This document shows positions 44,363-53,614 of a DNA stretch of 64,000 nucleotides, one piece after another. How positions within the stretch are numbered: the stretch's first letter is position 1; each line of letters begins with the position of its first letter. Origin of the DNA: Melioribacter sp051488665 (GTDB lineage: Bacteria; Bacteroidota; Ignavibacteria; Ignavibacteriales; Melioribacteraceae); assembly GCF_051488665.1 (NCBI RefSeq), contig NZ_JBPSEG010000003.1, positions 1 through 64,000 on the forward strand, written 5' to 3'. The position numbers were made by a program, and so were the translations under genes. Under the pieces are notes generated by a model. That model saw only the letters and a list, made by a program, of their open reading frames with translations, was not told where the DNA came from and ran no database searches.

Positions 44363-45733
44363 TCATATGGTTCTTGAATATTTTGTGTTTTCTTTTTCGA
44401 GATATTTGTCGAAATTCATTGCGATATTTCTAATCAATAATCTGCCCATCGGAGTAACGGTAATTTTACGTTTGTCGATTTCGACAAGATTATCGCCGGC
44501 AAATTCTTTCAAACCTTCGAGCGCATTGGCAAAATAGTTTTCGAATTCGATATTGAATTTATCTTCGATATAATTGAAATCGAGCTCGAAATCGCACATG
44601 ATTTTTGTAATAACTTCCCTGCGCAATAAATCGTCGTCGCTCAGATAATAGCCTCTTTCGACCGGGAAGGTTTCGTTGTCCAAAGCCTCAAAGTACTCTT
44701 TTTCCTTCTTGTAATTTTGCGCATAAATTCTTCCGATCTGACTAATGGAAGTAATTCCCATAGCGTACAAATCCGCGCCCGAATGAGTGCTGTAGCCCTG
44801 GAAATTCCTGTAGAGTTTCTTTTCTCTCAAAGCCACAGCCAATTCGTCGTTCGGTTTGGCAAAGTGATCCATTCCAATAAAGACATAGCCGGCAGACGTC
44901 AATTTTTCGATTGTCATTTTGAGAATCTGCAGTTTGATTTCCGGTTTTGGCAAATCCTCCGGTTTAATCAATCCCATATGTTTTTTCAGCCACGGGACGT
45001 GCGCATAATTAAAGACGGCAATTCTGTCGGGCGAGATATCGATAATTTTATCGACCGTGCTTTCGAAAGTTTCGAGAGTTTGAAAAGGAAGACCGTAAAT
45101 CAAGTCGAGATTAATACTGTGAAATCCGAGTTCGCGCACCCAGCCGACCACCTGTCGCGTCATGTCTTCCGGTTGAATTCTGTTGACGGCTTTTTGAACT
45201 TTGTCGTTGAAATCCTGTACGCCCATACTGATTCGATTGAATCCGCCGTTTCTTAACGCCGCAAGATGTTCTTTGGTCAATCCGCGGGGGTCGATTTCGC
45301 ATCCTTTTTCGGCTTCGGGCAGCATTTCGAAATTTGAATTGATGTAACCGATAAGATCTTCGATTTCGTCGGGATTCAGATGCGTGGGCGTGCCGCCTCC
45401 CCAATGCAATTGGATGACTTTCCTGTCCGGCTTTAAATATGACCTTAACAAATCGATTTCGTTTTTGACGTAATTGATATATTGTTTTATTCTGTCGCGG
45501 TTCCTCGTTACTATCATATTGCAGCCGCAGAAATAACAAAGCGTATCGCAAAAAGGAATATGATAATAGAGCGAAAGATACGGCGGATTATCCTGATTGT
45601 TAGTTCTTATTACTTCGTCGATAAAATTTTCCGCTTTAAACGATTCGTTAAAATGGGGCGCCGTCGGATAACTTGTGTATCTCGGACCCGGTCTGTCGTA
45701 TTTCTTTATCAAATCGAGATTTATGTCGAGCAT
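44363..45733 (-). CDS. hemN: Oxygen-independent coproporphyrinogen III oxidase
   Basis: 456 residues, the length of genuine HemN. The radical SAM motif HIPFCDTLCYFCGC has Cys62, 66, 69 and 71, the fourth Cys being the HemN hallmark. QLHWGGGTPTHL, CEIDPRGL and GMDHFAKPNDELAVA are also conserved, as is the C-terminal HemN domain. It decarboxylates coproporphyrinogen without oxygen, using SAM. It is paired here with an oxygen-using HemG. 15 bp after hemE. Confidence 0.95.
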   Translation of the reverse strand: MLDINLDLIKKYDRPGPRYTSYPTAPHFNESFKAENFIDEVIRTNNQDNPPYLSLYYHIPFCDTLCYFCGCNMIVTRNRDRIKQYINYVKNEIDLLRSYLKPDRKVIQLHWGGGTPTHLNPDEIEDLIGYINSNFEMLPEAEKGCEIDPRGLTKEHLAALRNGGFNRISMGVQDFNDKVQKAVNRIQPEDMTRQVVGWVRELGFHSINLDLIYGLPFQTLETFESTVDKIIDISPDRIAVFNYAHVPWLKKHMGLIKPEDLPKPEIKLQILKMTIEKLTSAGYVFIGMDHFAKPNDELAVALREKKLYRNFQGYSTHSGADLYAMGITSISQIGRIYAQNYKKEKEYFEALDNETFPVERGYYLSDDDLLRREVITKIMCDFELDFNYIEDKFNIEFENYFANALEGLKEFAGDNLVEIDKRKITVTPMGRLLIRNIAMNFDKYLEKENTKYSRTI

Positions 45734-45748
45734 TTCTAACCTGCTTTT

Positions 45749-46795
45749 TTATATAAAATTCTTTTTACTTTCTTCTTTGACTGTAGCAACGAGAAACTTC
45801 ACGTTTTCAGGGTCGATATCGGGAAGTATTCCGTGACCCAAATTAAAAATATGACCCGGACCTTTACCGTAAGAATTTAGCGTTCTTACAGTTTCTTCGA
45901 AGATTTTATCTTTGCCGGCATAAAGCGCAGTCGGGTCGAGATTCCCCTGCAAAGCGACTTTATCCCCGACTTGCTTCCTGACCTCGCCAAGATTCATCGT
46001 CCAATCGAGACCCAGTACATCCGCTCCGCTGTCAGCCAGTTTATCAATCGAATAATGAACTCCTTTTGCAAATACAATAACCGGCTGGTCTTTGCGATTT
46101 ATTTTTGCGATAGTTTCCTTAATATATCTGAGAGAAAATTCCTCGAAATCGTGAGGGGACAAAATACCGCCCCAGGTATCGAAAATCTGAAGAGCGTCGG
46201 CTCCCGATTCCAACTTAGCCGATAAATATTCGGCGACCGCATCGGAAATCATTCCCAACAGCCGGTGCGCAGCTTCCGGTTGATTATAAATAAACTTCTT
46301 GACTTCCGAAAAGTTTTTTGAACCTCCGCCTTCAACCATGTATGTCATTAAAGTCCAGGGCGATCCCGAAAATCCGATTAACGGCGTCCGTCCGTTCAAT
46401 TCTCTTTTTGTAAGCGAAACGGCGTCGAGAACATATTTCAAATCTTTGTAAGGATCGATCTTCTTTAGCCGGTTAATATCGTCCGAACTTCTGACCGGTT
46501 CGTAAAGTTTCGGACCTTTACTTTCGACCATCTCGAGTTTCATGCCCATTGCTTCGGGAATAACAAGTATGTCGGAAAAAATAATTGCGGCGTCAACGCC
46601 GATAATATCGACCGGTTGAAGAGTAACTTCCGCCGCCAGTTCGGGCGTTTTGCACATTGTTAGGAAGTCGTATTTTTCCCTTACTTTTCTGTATTCCGGC
46701 AAATACCTGCCCGCCTGTCTCATTATCCAAACCGGAGTTCTTTCAGTATTCTCTTTTTTGCAAGCTTTCAGAAACAAGTCGTTTTGTAAGTTCAA
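45749..46795 (-). CDS. hemE: Uroporphyrinogen decarboxylase
   Basis: 348 residues from a TTG start at 46795, with a perfect AAGGAGG 5 bp upstream and no better ATG. WIMRQAGRYLPEYRKVR is the family signature; substrate Asp in AAIIFSDILVIPEAMG, and GFSGSPWTLMTYMVEGG follows. Converts uroporphyrinogen III to coproporphyrinogen III. 9 bp after hemD. Confidence 0.95.
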   Translation of the reverse strand: MNLQNDLFLKACKKENTERTPVWIMRQAGRYLPEYRKVREKYDFLTMCKTPELAAEVTLQPVDIIGVDAAIIFSDILVIPEAMGMKLEMVESKGPKLYEPVRSSDDINRLKKIDPYKDLKYVLDAVSLTKRELNGRTPLIGFSGSPWTLMTYMVEGGGSKNFSEVKKFIYNQPEAAHRLLGMISDAVAEYLSAKLESGADALQIFDTWGGILSPHDFEEFSLRYIKETIAKINRKDQPVIVFAKGVHYSIDKLADSGADVLGLDWTMNLGEVRKQVGDKVALQGNLDPTALYAGKDKIFEETVRTLNSYGKGPGHIFNLGHGILPDIDPENVKFLVATVKEESKKNFI

Positions 46796-46804
46796 TTTTC
46801 CTCC

Positions 46805-47584
46805 TTATGCCATATTACCTGTAGATTTATAAAACGTTATGATTGCATTCGAAATTCCATCGAGCGAAAATTCGGCCGGTACGATATTTACATTAACGCC
46901 CGATTTTCTTATCTCTTTTTCCGTTGTAGAGCCGATCGCGCAGATATAATTTTCCTTAAAGTATTCAACGGGATCGTCAATATCCATAATTGCGATAAAA
47001 TTCCTGTAGTTTGACGGACTGGTAAACACAAATAATTCCGGCTTATCTTCTTTAATCGAATCGATTTTATCCGCAAGAGCATCGACGTCGTTTTGAACAG
47101 TGTCGTAAATTTTAATCAACGAAACGGCGGCTCCGAGCTTAGTTAGTCCCTTTTGCAATTCGTCCCGCGCTATTGAAGAACACGGTATCAGTATTTTTGT
47201 ATTTTCCACGCCGATATTTTCGAATCGTTCGAGTAATCCCGAAGCGCTGAACTTTCCGGGAATAATGTGGATATAATAACCTTTCTCGTTGCAAACTTCA
47301 GCCGTGGCTTTACCCGTAACGGCAATTTTGGTTTTGGAAAGGTCGAGCCCGTACTTTTCGGCAATATTATGAAAAACCTCAACCGCATTTTGCGACGTAA
47401 AGATCAGATAATCGAAACTTCTGATTTCAGTGGCAAGTTCGGCAATTTCAATTTCGTTATACGCCGGAACAATTTTAATAGCCGGGAAAAAAATCAGATC
47501 GGCTCCTTCATCCGCAAGCGGCTGCAACGATCTGTAAATTCCTTCTTCTTTCGTAATCAATATTTTCTTGTTTTCGAGCAGCAA
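46805..47584 (-). CDS. hemD: Uroporphyrinogen-III synthase
   Basis: 259 residues from a TTG at 47584, which lies one base after the hemC stop (TAAATTG). A longer frame reaching 47773 would overlap hemC by ~190 bp and its extra residues are not HemD-like. HemD is a poorly conserved two-lobed protein; recognisable parts are KKILITKEEG, DYLIFTSQNAVEVF, KIAVTGKATAEV, ELFVFTSPSNYRNF and CAIGSTTEKEIRKSG. It closes and flips ring D of hydroxymethylbilane. Confidence 0.88.
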   Translation of the reverse strand: MLLENKKILITKEEGIYRSLQPLADEGADLIFFPAIKIVPAYNEIEIAELATEIRSFDYLIFTSQNAVEVFHNIAEKYGLDLSKTKIAVTGKATAEVCNEKGYYIHIIPGKFSASGLLERFENIGVENTKILIPCSSIARDELQKGLTKLGAAVSLIKIYDTVQNDVDALADKIDSIKEDKPELFVFTSPSNYRNFIAIMDIDDPVEYFKENYICAIGSTTEKEIRKSGVNVNIVPAEFSLDGISNAIITFYKSTGNMA

Positions 47585-47585
47585 T

Positions 47586-48524
47586 TTATCCGTTCGATTT
47601 AATGTCGGATAAAATTTTACGGGCTCCTGCGCGCAACAAATCCTTGGCCAGCGTTTTTCCAAGAGCTTCGGGATTTGCGGACGAGCCTCTCGCTTTTTTT
47701 CTGAAAGTAATCGTGCCGTCGAGACTTGCCACAACCGCGTCGAGATACAAACCGTTCGATTCCTTTTTGGCATAAGCTCCGATGGGCACCTGGCAGCCTC
47801 CTTCCAACGCCTTCAGCAACGATCTTTCAGCGGCTGTTTCCACGTAGGTGTCAAAATCGTGAATCGATTTCAGAATTTCAATTGCGTCGTTATTGTCTTC
47901 TTTAACTTCAATACCGAGAGCGCCCTGTCCGACAGCCGGCAATATTTCGTCGACCGAAATATATGAAGAAATATATTTTTTGAGATTGAGCCTTTCGACG
48001 CCCGCTCTGGCAAGAATAATCGCATCCCAGTCCGACTCCAGAAATTTATTTATGCGCGTCGGCACGTTTCCTCTCAAATCGACAACTTTAATGTCGGGAC
48101 GCAAGTGGAGCAATTGGGCTTTCCTTCTTAGCGAACCCGTAGCCACAACGGCTCCTTCGCGTAATGAATCGATCGTTGTTTTTTTCTTGCGCGCAATCAG
48201 AACGTCTTCAACCGGATGTCGTTTCGTTACGGCGGCAAGAATTAAACCCTTCGGCAATTCCGTTTGCAAGTCCTTTAAACTGTGAACGGCGATGTCGATC
48301 GAGCCTTTGAACAGCTCGTTTTCGAGCTCTTTGGTGAATAAGCCCTTGTCGCCGATTTTCGACAGCGATTTGTTTAAGATTTTGTCGCCTTTGGTGCGAA
48401 TAATCTTAATTTCAACGTCGAGATTTTTATCGGCTTTTTCGAGCTGTTTTTTTACAAAATTTGCCTGCCAGAGAGCCAGTTCGCTCCCACGGCTGCCAAT
48501 TTTAAGTTTGCGTTTCTTATTCAA
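47586..48524 (-). CDS. hemC: Hydroxymethylbilane synthase
   Basis: 312 residues from a TTG at 48524 that overlaps the hemA stop (TTGA), with aaggaag upstream; translation is therefore coupled to hemA. KIGSRGSELALWQANFVK, AVHSLKDLQTELP, ATGSLRRKAQLLHLRPD, DLRGNVPTRI and the dipyrromethane-binding Cys in LEGGCQVPIGAYA are conserved. Polymerises four porphobilinogen units. Confidence 0.95.
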   Translation of the reverse strand: MNKKRKLKIGSRGSELALWQANFVKKQLEKADKNLDVEIKIIRTKGDKILNKSLSKIGDKGLFTKELENELFKGSIDIAVHSLKDLQTELPKGLILAAVTKRHPVEDVLIARKKKTTIDSLREGAVVATGSLRRKAQLLHLRPDIKVVDLRGNVPTRINKFLESDWDAIILARAGVERLNLKKYISSYISVDEILPAVGQGALGIEVKEDNNDAIEILKSIHDFDTYVETAAERSLLKALEGGCQVPIGAYAKKESNGLYLDAVVASLDGTITFRKKARGSSANPEALGKTLAKDLLRAGARKILSDIKSNG

Positions 48525-49819
48525 TTTTCTTCCTTATTATTTTCTTCGGCGCCATTTGTTTTATTTTCAAGAGCGAATAATTCTTTGATTAAAAACGAAT
48601 GATTCGCAATGTCGTCCGGATTAACTCCTTGTTCGGCAAGTTGTCTTAGTTTGATTGTGGGATTGTGCAGCAGTCTGCCAATTAACCTGCGCGTCATATC
48701 TTCGATTTTGTTGAAGTCCTCCGGCGTTACTTTATGCTTTATTTTTTCGAGTTCGTCTTCGCGTATCGAATCGAAGAAATTCCTCAGCGATTTAATGACG
48801 GGCACAATTTCTAAAGTGTTGTACCACGCAAAGAAGTTCTGCATTTCTTCCATTATAATCGATTCGATTTTCGGAATCTCATTTTTTCTTTTTTGAATAT
48901 TCTGGTCGACAATGACTTTTAACGATTCCATATCGTGATAGAAAACGCTGTCGATTTCTTTTACCTTCGGATCGATATCCCTCGGAACGGCGATATCCAT
49001 AATAACAATCGGCTGCCCTTTCCTTTTTTTAACGGCTGCGGCTAAATCTTCGTAATGAACAATAAGATTTTCCGCGCTCGTTGCGCTTATAATAATATCA
49101 TAGTTGTGTAAATGTTCTTTGAGAGACGTAAAAGGAATAATTCCGCCGTTTACTTTTTCGGCGAGTTTTTCTGCGCGTTCGAGCGTGCGGTTGGATATGC
49201 TGATTTTTCCGACGCCTTTATCTCTCAAGTGAACCGCAGCCAATTCGCCCGTTTCGCCCGCCCCGATTATCAGCGCCGATTTTTTATCGAGATTCGAATA
49301 GATTTTTTCTACAACCTGCACAGCCGCATAACTGACAGTTACCGCGCCTTCGCCGATAGCGGTCTCTTTGATTGCCCTTTTGCCGACTTTCAAAGCCGCT
49401 TCGAATACCCGTTTGATTACGGAGCCCGAGAAATTAATATCTTCCGAAATTTCGTAAGCTTCTTTCACCTGTCCCAGAATCTGGCTGTCGCCGATAACCA
49501 TCGAGTCGATTCCAGCGGCAACCGAGAAGAGATGTTTAACGGCTCCGCACGAAAAGTATCTTCTGAAATGTTCGTTCTTAAGATTTTCCACCTTTTTGAA
49601 TTCCAGCAGACTTGCGATTATTTTATTCGAATCGAGATTGTAGTTAGGCAATAACGAATAGATTTCGGTTCTGTTGCAGGTCGATATAATCACGCCTTCT
49701 TTAAAATTCTCTTTCAAGCGCGATATAAACTCAATAATCTCATCACGGTTAAGGTGGAGCGATTCGAGTATTTCTATCGGCGCGGTTTTATGATTTATTG
49801 TAATTCCGACAAAGTTCAT
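48521..49819 (-). CDS. hemA: Glutamyl-tRNA reductase
   Basis: 432 residues. First enzyme of the C5 pathway, making glutamate-1-semialdehyde from glutamyl-tRNA. Catalytic Cys in VIISTCNRTEIYS, with GITINHKTAPIEI at the N-terminus, GDSQILGQVKEAYE, the NADPH site LIIGAGETGELAAVHL and the C-terminal helical dimerisation domain. The partner HemL is encoded divergently 1 kb away. 16 bp after hemX. Confidence 0.95.
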   Translation of the reverse strand: MNFVGITINHKTAPIEILESLHLNRDEIIEFISRLKENFKEGVIISTCNRTEIYSLLPNYNLDSNKIIASLLEFKKVENLKNEHFRRYFSCGAVKHLFSVAAGIDSMVIGDSQILGQVKEAYEISEDINFSGSVIKRVFEAALKVGKRAIKETAIGEGAVTVSYAAVQVVEKIYSNLDKKSALIIGAGETGELAAVHLRDKGVGKISISNRTLERAEKLAEKVNGGIIPFTSLKEHLHNYDIIISATSAENLIVHYEDLAAAVKKRKGQPIVIMDIAVPRDIDPKVKEIDSVFYHDMESLKVIVDQNIQKRKNEIPKIESIIMEEMQNFFAWYNTLEIVPVIKSLRNFFDSIREDELEKIKHKVTPEDFNKIEDMTRRLIGRLLHNPTIKLRQLAEQGVNPDDIANHSFLIKELFALENKTNGAEENNKEEN

Positions 49820-49835
49820 TTATGCAAATCTATTT

Positions 49836-50660
49836 TTAATAAAATGAATGAAAAGTATTTTGCAGAGTGCTCGTTAAAATCAACGAGACCATCGTAAGGA
49901 CAAATCCGGTAAGAGAAAATATAATAACTTTTCTGCCGTACCATTTACCGATCAATTTGCTTGCAATGCCGAGGCAATAGATAATCCATACGAAAAACGT
50001 TCCTACCAATTTCGGGTCTCCGTAACTGAAATCGGGAAAAGCGCTCGGCAGCCAAATTATTCCGATAATCATTGCTACGGTCAATAGAATAAACCCGATT
50101 AAGACAGAATAGAAGCTGAGTTTTTCAAGAATTTCGAGACTCGGCAGTCTGTTGAAAATCAGTCCGAATTTATTTGTCTTGAGATTTTTGTAAAGTATAA
50201 GAAACAAAATACCGTAGACCGCCGATATTGTAAAACCGGAATAACCCAGCAATGCGCTTATAACATGAATTCCGAGCATACGATTCCTGAGCACTTCCGG
50301 CACCTGATAATTGTGCTCAATAAAGAGCGAAGAGATAATCTGAAAAATAACGGAAAAAAAGAGTATGAAAGTTCCCGTTCCCCTTATGTCCGTAAGAAGT
50401 TCCAGCAGAAAATACGAAAATGCTATCGAACAGGCTAATAGCGAAAATATTTCGAATTTACTCGTTATCGGAGTGTGATCGAATTCCACCGTTCTGAAAA
50501 TGATATAGAGAATGTGAGCAATTAACGTGACAAAGAGGAATATTCTCTTTGAATGCGTGAACTTACTTTTTTCCGAAAAAAAGTCGAAGGCGTAAACAGA
50601 AAGCACAATTATATATAAGAACGGCAGCAATATATTGAAAAACGAAATTGTAGATAACAT
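49836..50660 (-). CDS. hemX: HemX/CcsA-like cytochrome c assembly membrane protein
   Basis: 274 residues with about eight membrane helices. It belongs to the haem-handling CcmC/CcmF/CcsA superfamily (COG0755) and, directly ahead of hemA, matches HemX, which in Bacillus affects HemA level. Segments such as GIHVISALLGYSGFTISAVYG and the C-terminal helices align with that group, but the Trp-rich WWD motif is weak. First gene of the haem operon. Confidence 0.8.
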   Translation of the reverse strand: MLSTISFFNILLPFLYIIVLSVYAFDFFSEKSKFTHSKRIFLFVTLIAHILYIIFRTVEFDHTPITSKFEIFSLLACSIAFSYFLLELLTDIRGTGTFILFFSVIFQIISSLFIEHNYQVPEVLRNRMLGIHVISALLGYSGFTISAVYGILFLILYKNLKTNKFGLIFNRLPSLEILEKLSFYSVLIGFILLTVAMIIGIIWLPSAFPDFSYGDPKLVGTFFVWIIYCLGIASKLIGKWYGRKVIIFSLTGFVLTMVSLILTSTLQNTFHSFY

Positions 50661-50837
50661 ACTCTATTAATTTTATTTGTGAGCCATAAATTAACAAATT
50701 ATTAGCAAAAAAGCCCTCGTTCGTTCGTGTTCCGCAAGGTAATATTTAGCGACGAAAAGTCGGGCATATTTTCCCGTTGAGCCGAATTTTGATATTTTTA
50801 CATAAGCAATTGAGAATTTAACTGAAAAAGGAAATTT

Positions 50838-52127
50838 ATGAAAAACAAAAAAAGCCAAGAATTGTTCGAAAGAGCGCAAAAATTAATTCCCGGAGGAGTA
50901 AATTCGCCGGTAAGAGCGTTCAAATCGGTCGGAGGAACTCCGCTTTTTATAACCCGGGGCGAAGGCTCCAGAATGTACGACGCCGACGGGAATGCATTGA
51001 TCGATTATATCGGAAGCTGGGGACCGCATCTTTACGGGCACAATCCTCCTTTTATTAAAGAAGCACTTTTAAAAGCGCTCGAAGACGGCACAAGCTTCGG
51101 AGCGCCGACGGAGATAGAAGTTAAAATGGCGGAATTGATTTGCGATCTGGTTCCGTCGGTCGAAATGGTTCGTATGGTAAACAGCGGCACCGAAGCGACA
51201 ATGAGCGCAATAAGAGTAGCCCGCGGTTTTACGGGTAAAGAAAAAATAATAAAGTTCGAAGGATGCTATCACGGGCACGGCGACTTCTTTCTTATAAAAG
51301 CAGGCAGCGGCGCATTGACATTCGGCGTTCCGACAAGTCCCGGAGTTACCAAAGGGACGGCAGCCGATACTCTTCTTGCCGAGTTCAACAATATCGAATC
51401 GGTCAAAAAAATAATCTCCCAAAACAAAGGCGAAATTGCGGCTTTAATACTCGAGCCGATTGTGGGAAACATGGGAACGGTCCGTGCAAACGACGACTTC
51501 ATCAAAGAATTACGGGATTTGTGCTCCGAAGAAAAAATCGTATTGATTTTCGACGAGGTAATGACCGGGTTCCGCGTAGCAGCAGGCGGCGCTCAGGAAA
51601 TCCTCGGCGTTAAACCCGATATGACCACATTCGGAAAAATTATCGGCGGAGGTCTGCCAGTTGGAGCTTACGGTGGCAAAAGGGAAATTATGGAAATGGT
51701 TTCGCCGGTAGGACCGGTTTATCAGGCGGGAACATTGAGCGGAAATCCGCTGGCTATGAACGCAGGCTACGCCGCGCTCTCCCACATAAAAAACAATCCT
51801 GATATTTACAAGGATCTCGAATCCAAATCTTCGCGCCTGGCAAACGGCATTATGAACGCTGTTAAATCGACTGGGAAAAATTTTCAATTAAATCGGGTCG
51901 GATCGATGATGACGCTCTTCTTTACGGAAGAACCGGTATTCGATTTCAAAACCGCAATCAAATCCGATACCGAACTGTTCGGCAAATTTTTCCATTCGAT
52001 GCTAAAACGCGGCGTTTATTTGCCGCCGGCGCAGTTCGAGGCGCTCTTCGTATCGACAGCGCATTCCGACGATGAAATCGACGCCACAATCAAAGCCGCC
52101 GAAGAATCTTTAAAAGAAATCTTATGA
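50838..52127 (+). CDS. hemL: Glutamate-1-semialdehyde 2,1-aminomutase
   Basis: 429 residues. PLP enzyme that makes 5-aminolevulinate. LIPGGVNSPVRAF at the start is the HemL signature; NSGTEATMSAIRVARG, KFEGCYHGHGD and DEVMTGFR follow, with the PLP lysine in TTFGKIIGGGLPVGAYGG. aaggaa precedes the ATG. Divergent from the hemX-hemA operon across a 177 bp spacer that must hold both promoters; ends in a strong terminator. Confidence 0.96.
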   Translation: MKNKKSQELFERAQKLIPGGVNSPVRAFKSVGGTPLFITRGEGSRMYDADGNALIDYIGSWGPHLYGHNPPFIKEALLKALEDGTSFGAPTEIEVKMAELICDLVPSVEMVRMVNSGTEATMSAIRVARGFTGKEKIIKFEGCYHGHGDFFLIKAGSGALTFGVPTSPGVTKGTAADTLLAEFNNIESVKKIISQNKGEIAALILEPIVGNMGTVRANDDFIKELRDLCSEEKIVLIFDEVMTGFRVAAGGAQEILGVKPDMTTFGKIIGGGLPVGAYGGKREIMEMVSPVGPVYQAGTLSGNPLAMNAGYAALSHIKNNPDIYKDLESKSSRLANGIMNAVKSTGKNFQLNRVGSMMTLFFTEEPVFDFKTAIKSDTELFGKFFHSMLKRGVYLPPAQFEALFVSTAHSDDEIDATIKAAEESLKEIL

Positions 52128-52132
52128 ATTGA

Positions 52133-52161
52133 CCGCCGGATTTAATTCCGGCGGGTTTTTT
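52133..52161 (+). terminator. Terminator after hemL
   Basis: CCGCCGGA (52133-52140) pairs with TCCGGCGG (52147-52154) over six bases and is followed by GTTTTTTA. It ends at the stop codon of the convergent bacteriohemerythrin gene. Confidence 0.88.
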
Positions 52162-52162
52162 A

Positions 52163-52570
52163 TCAATAAACTCCTTTGGCGTTCAAATGAGCGGTGTATT
52201 TTTTATCGCTTCCCTGTATATGCCCGATAAGCCAATCCTGCAGAAAATTCATTACGTTTATACTCAGATTGGTATTTCCTTTCTCGTAATTTTCTTTCAG
52301 CTCGTTCAATTGTTTTATTAAATTTTGATGCGTCTGTTTGTGAAGCAAACTTTCGCTGTAACCGTATTTTTCCATCAATTTTTCTTCAAAAGAAAAATGC
52401 GTGTGAGTATATTCCACAAGCTCGCCGAATATTTTACTCAAGGCTTCTTTACCTTTGCCGGCTTTCATTGCGTCGTGAAGTTCGTTGATAATATCCAGCA
52501 ATTTTTTATGCTGCTCGTCGATGCTTTTAATGTTTACGGAATAAGAATCCGTCCATCTGAACAACGGCAT
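52163..52570 (-). CDS. Bacteriohemerythrin
   Basis: 135 residues, one hemerythrin domain. All seven di-iron ligands are in place: His21 (DEQH), His58 and Glu62 (HFSFEE), His77 and His81 (HKQTH), His117 and Asp122 (HIQGSD). Single-domain bacteriohemerythrins bind oxygen and may deliver or buffer it for oxidases in microaerobic cells, which fits the cbb3 system in this window. Single gene. Confidence 0.93.
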   Translation of the reverse strand: MPLFRWTDSYSVNIKSIDEQHKKLLDIINELHDAMKAGKGKEALSKIFGELVEYTHTHFSFEEKLMEKYGYSESLLHKQTHQNLIKQLNELKENYEKGNTNLSINVMNFLQDWLIGHIQGSDKKYTAHLNAKGVY

Positions 52571-52627
52571 TATACCTCCAATTTTTTATATATTATATTA
52601 TCGGCAATAAGAATAATAAGTTGAATT

Positions 52628-53614
52628 ATGGCGTTCATACCGTCGTACATAAAACTGCTGGAATCGGGCGAACTTAAGAAACGTGCCGAATCAGCTTATG
52701 AAAAAATGCGGAAATGTACTGTCTGCCCGAAAGAATGCGGCGTCGACCGGACGAATTACGAATACGGTTTTTGCCTCAGCGGTCATTTACCGATTGTATC
52801 TTCTTACACGCCTCATTTCGGAGAAGAGCCGGTTCTCTCGGGTACCTCTGGAGCAGGCAACATTTTCTTCGGCAATTGCAATTTGAGATGCATCTACTGC
52901 CAGAATTACCAAATAAGCCAAAACTGGGAAGCCGAAAAATTCAACGAAACGTCGTACGAAAAGCTTGCGGAGATAATGCTCGAATTGCAGGAACGGGGCT
53001 GCCATAATATCGGTCTGGTTTCCCCGACCCATTTCGCAGGCTCGATTCTTAAATCGATCTACATTGCGGCGCAAAAGGGATTGCGACTTCCGATAATTTA
53101 CAATTCTAACGGTTACGACTCAGTAGAAACGCTAAAATTGTACGAAGGCGTTGTCGATATTTATTTACCCGACTTTAAATACGGCAGCAGCGAATACGGC
53201 AAACTCTATTCCAATGCTAAAGATTATTTTGAAATTGCCGGCAACGCCATAAAAGAGATGCACCGCCAGGTAGGTTCCGAACTTGTTTTCGAGGGCAATA
53301 CCGTAGCGCGGGGATTGATAATCAGGCATCTCGTACTGCCGAACGATCTCTCCGAAACAGAAAGGGTTTTCAAATTTATTTCCGAAGAGCTCGACAATGA
53401 AGTTCATATTTCATTAATGTCGCAATATTATCCGGCGCACAAAGCAATCAAGGAACCTTTATTGAGCAGGACATTGCGACCAATAGAATATTATAAAGCA
53501 ATCGAATTGATGGAAAAATACGGACTCAAAAACGGATGGATACAGGAACTGGAGAGTTATAATTACTACCGCCCCGATTTCGAGTACGATCGTAAGAATC
53601 CTTTCGGGAATTAA
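52628..53614 (+). CDS. PflA-like radical SAM protein (COG1313)
   Basis: 328 residues. N-terminal Cys pair MRKCTVCPKECGVDR, then the radical SAM motif GNCNLRCIYCQNYQIS (C-x3-C-x2-C), and HNIGLVSPTHFAGSI. This is the group related to pyruvate formate-lyase activating enzymes (PflX/COG1313) whose targets are not known. No glycyl-radical enzyme gene is nearby in the window. Its stop is adjacent to the stop of the convergent receiver-domain gene. Confidence 0.9.
   Translation: MAFIPSYIKLLESGELKKRAESAYEKMRKCTVCPKECGVDRTNYEYGFCLSGHLPIVSSYTPHFGEEPVLSGTSGAGNIFFGNCNLRCIYCQNYQISQNWEAEKFNETSYEKLAEIMLELQERGCHNIGLVSPTHFAGSILKSIYIAAQKGLRLPIIYNSNGYDSVETLKLYEGVVDIYLPDFKYGSSEYGKLYSNAKDYFEIAGNAIKEMHRQVGSELVFEGNTVARGLIIRHLVLPNDLSETERVFKFISEELDNEVHISLMSQYYPAHKAIKEPLLSRTLRPIEYYKAIELMEKYGLKNGWIQELESYNYYRPDFEYDRKNPFGN

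Noticed and set aside
47585..47773. N-terminal extension of hemD into hemC
   Set aside because: It would overlap hemC by ~190 bp with basic, non-HemD residues. The TTG directly after the hemC stop gives a normal HemD length.
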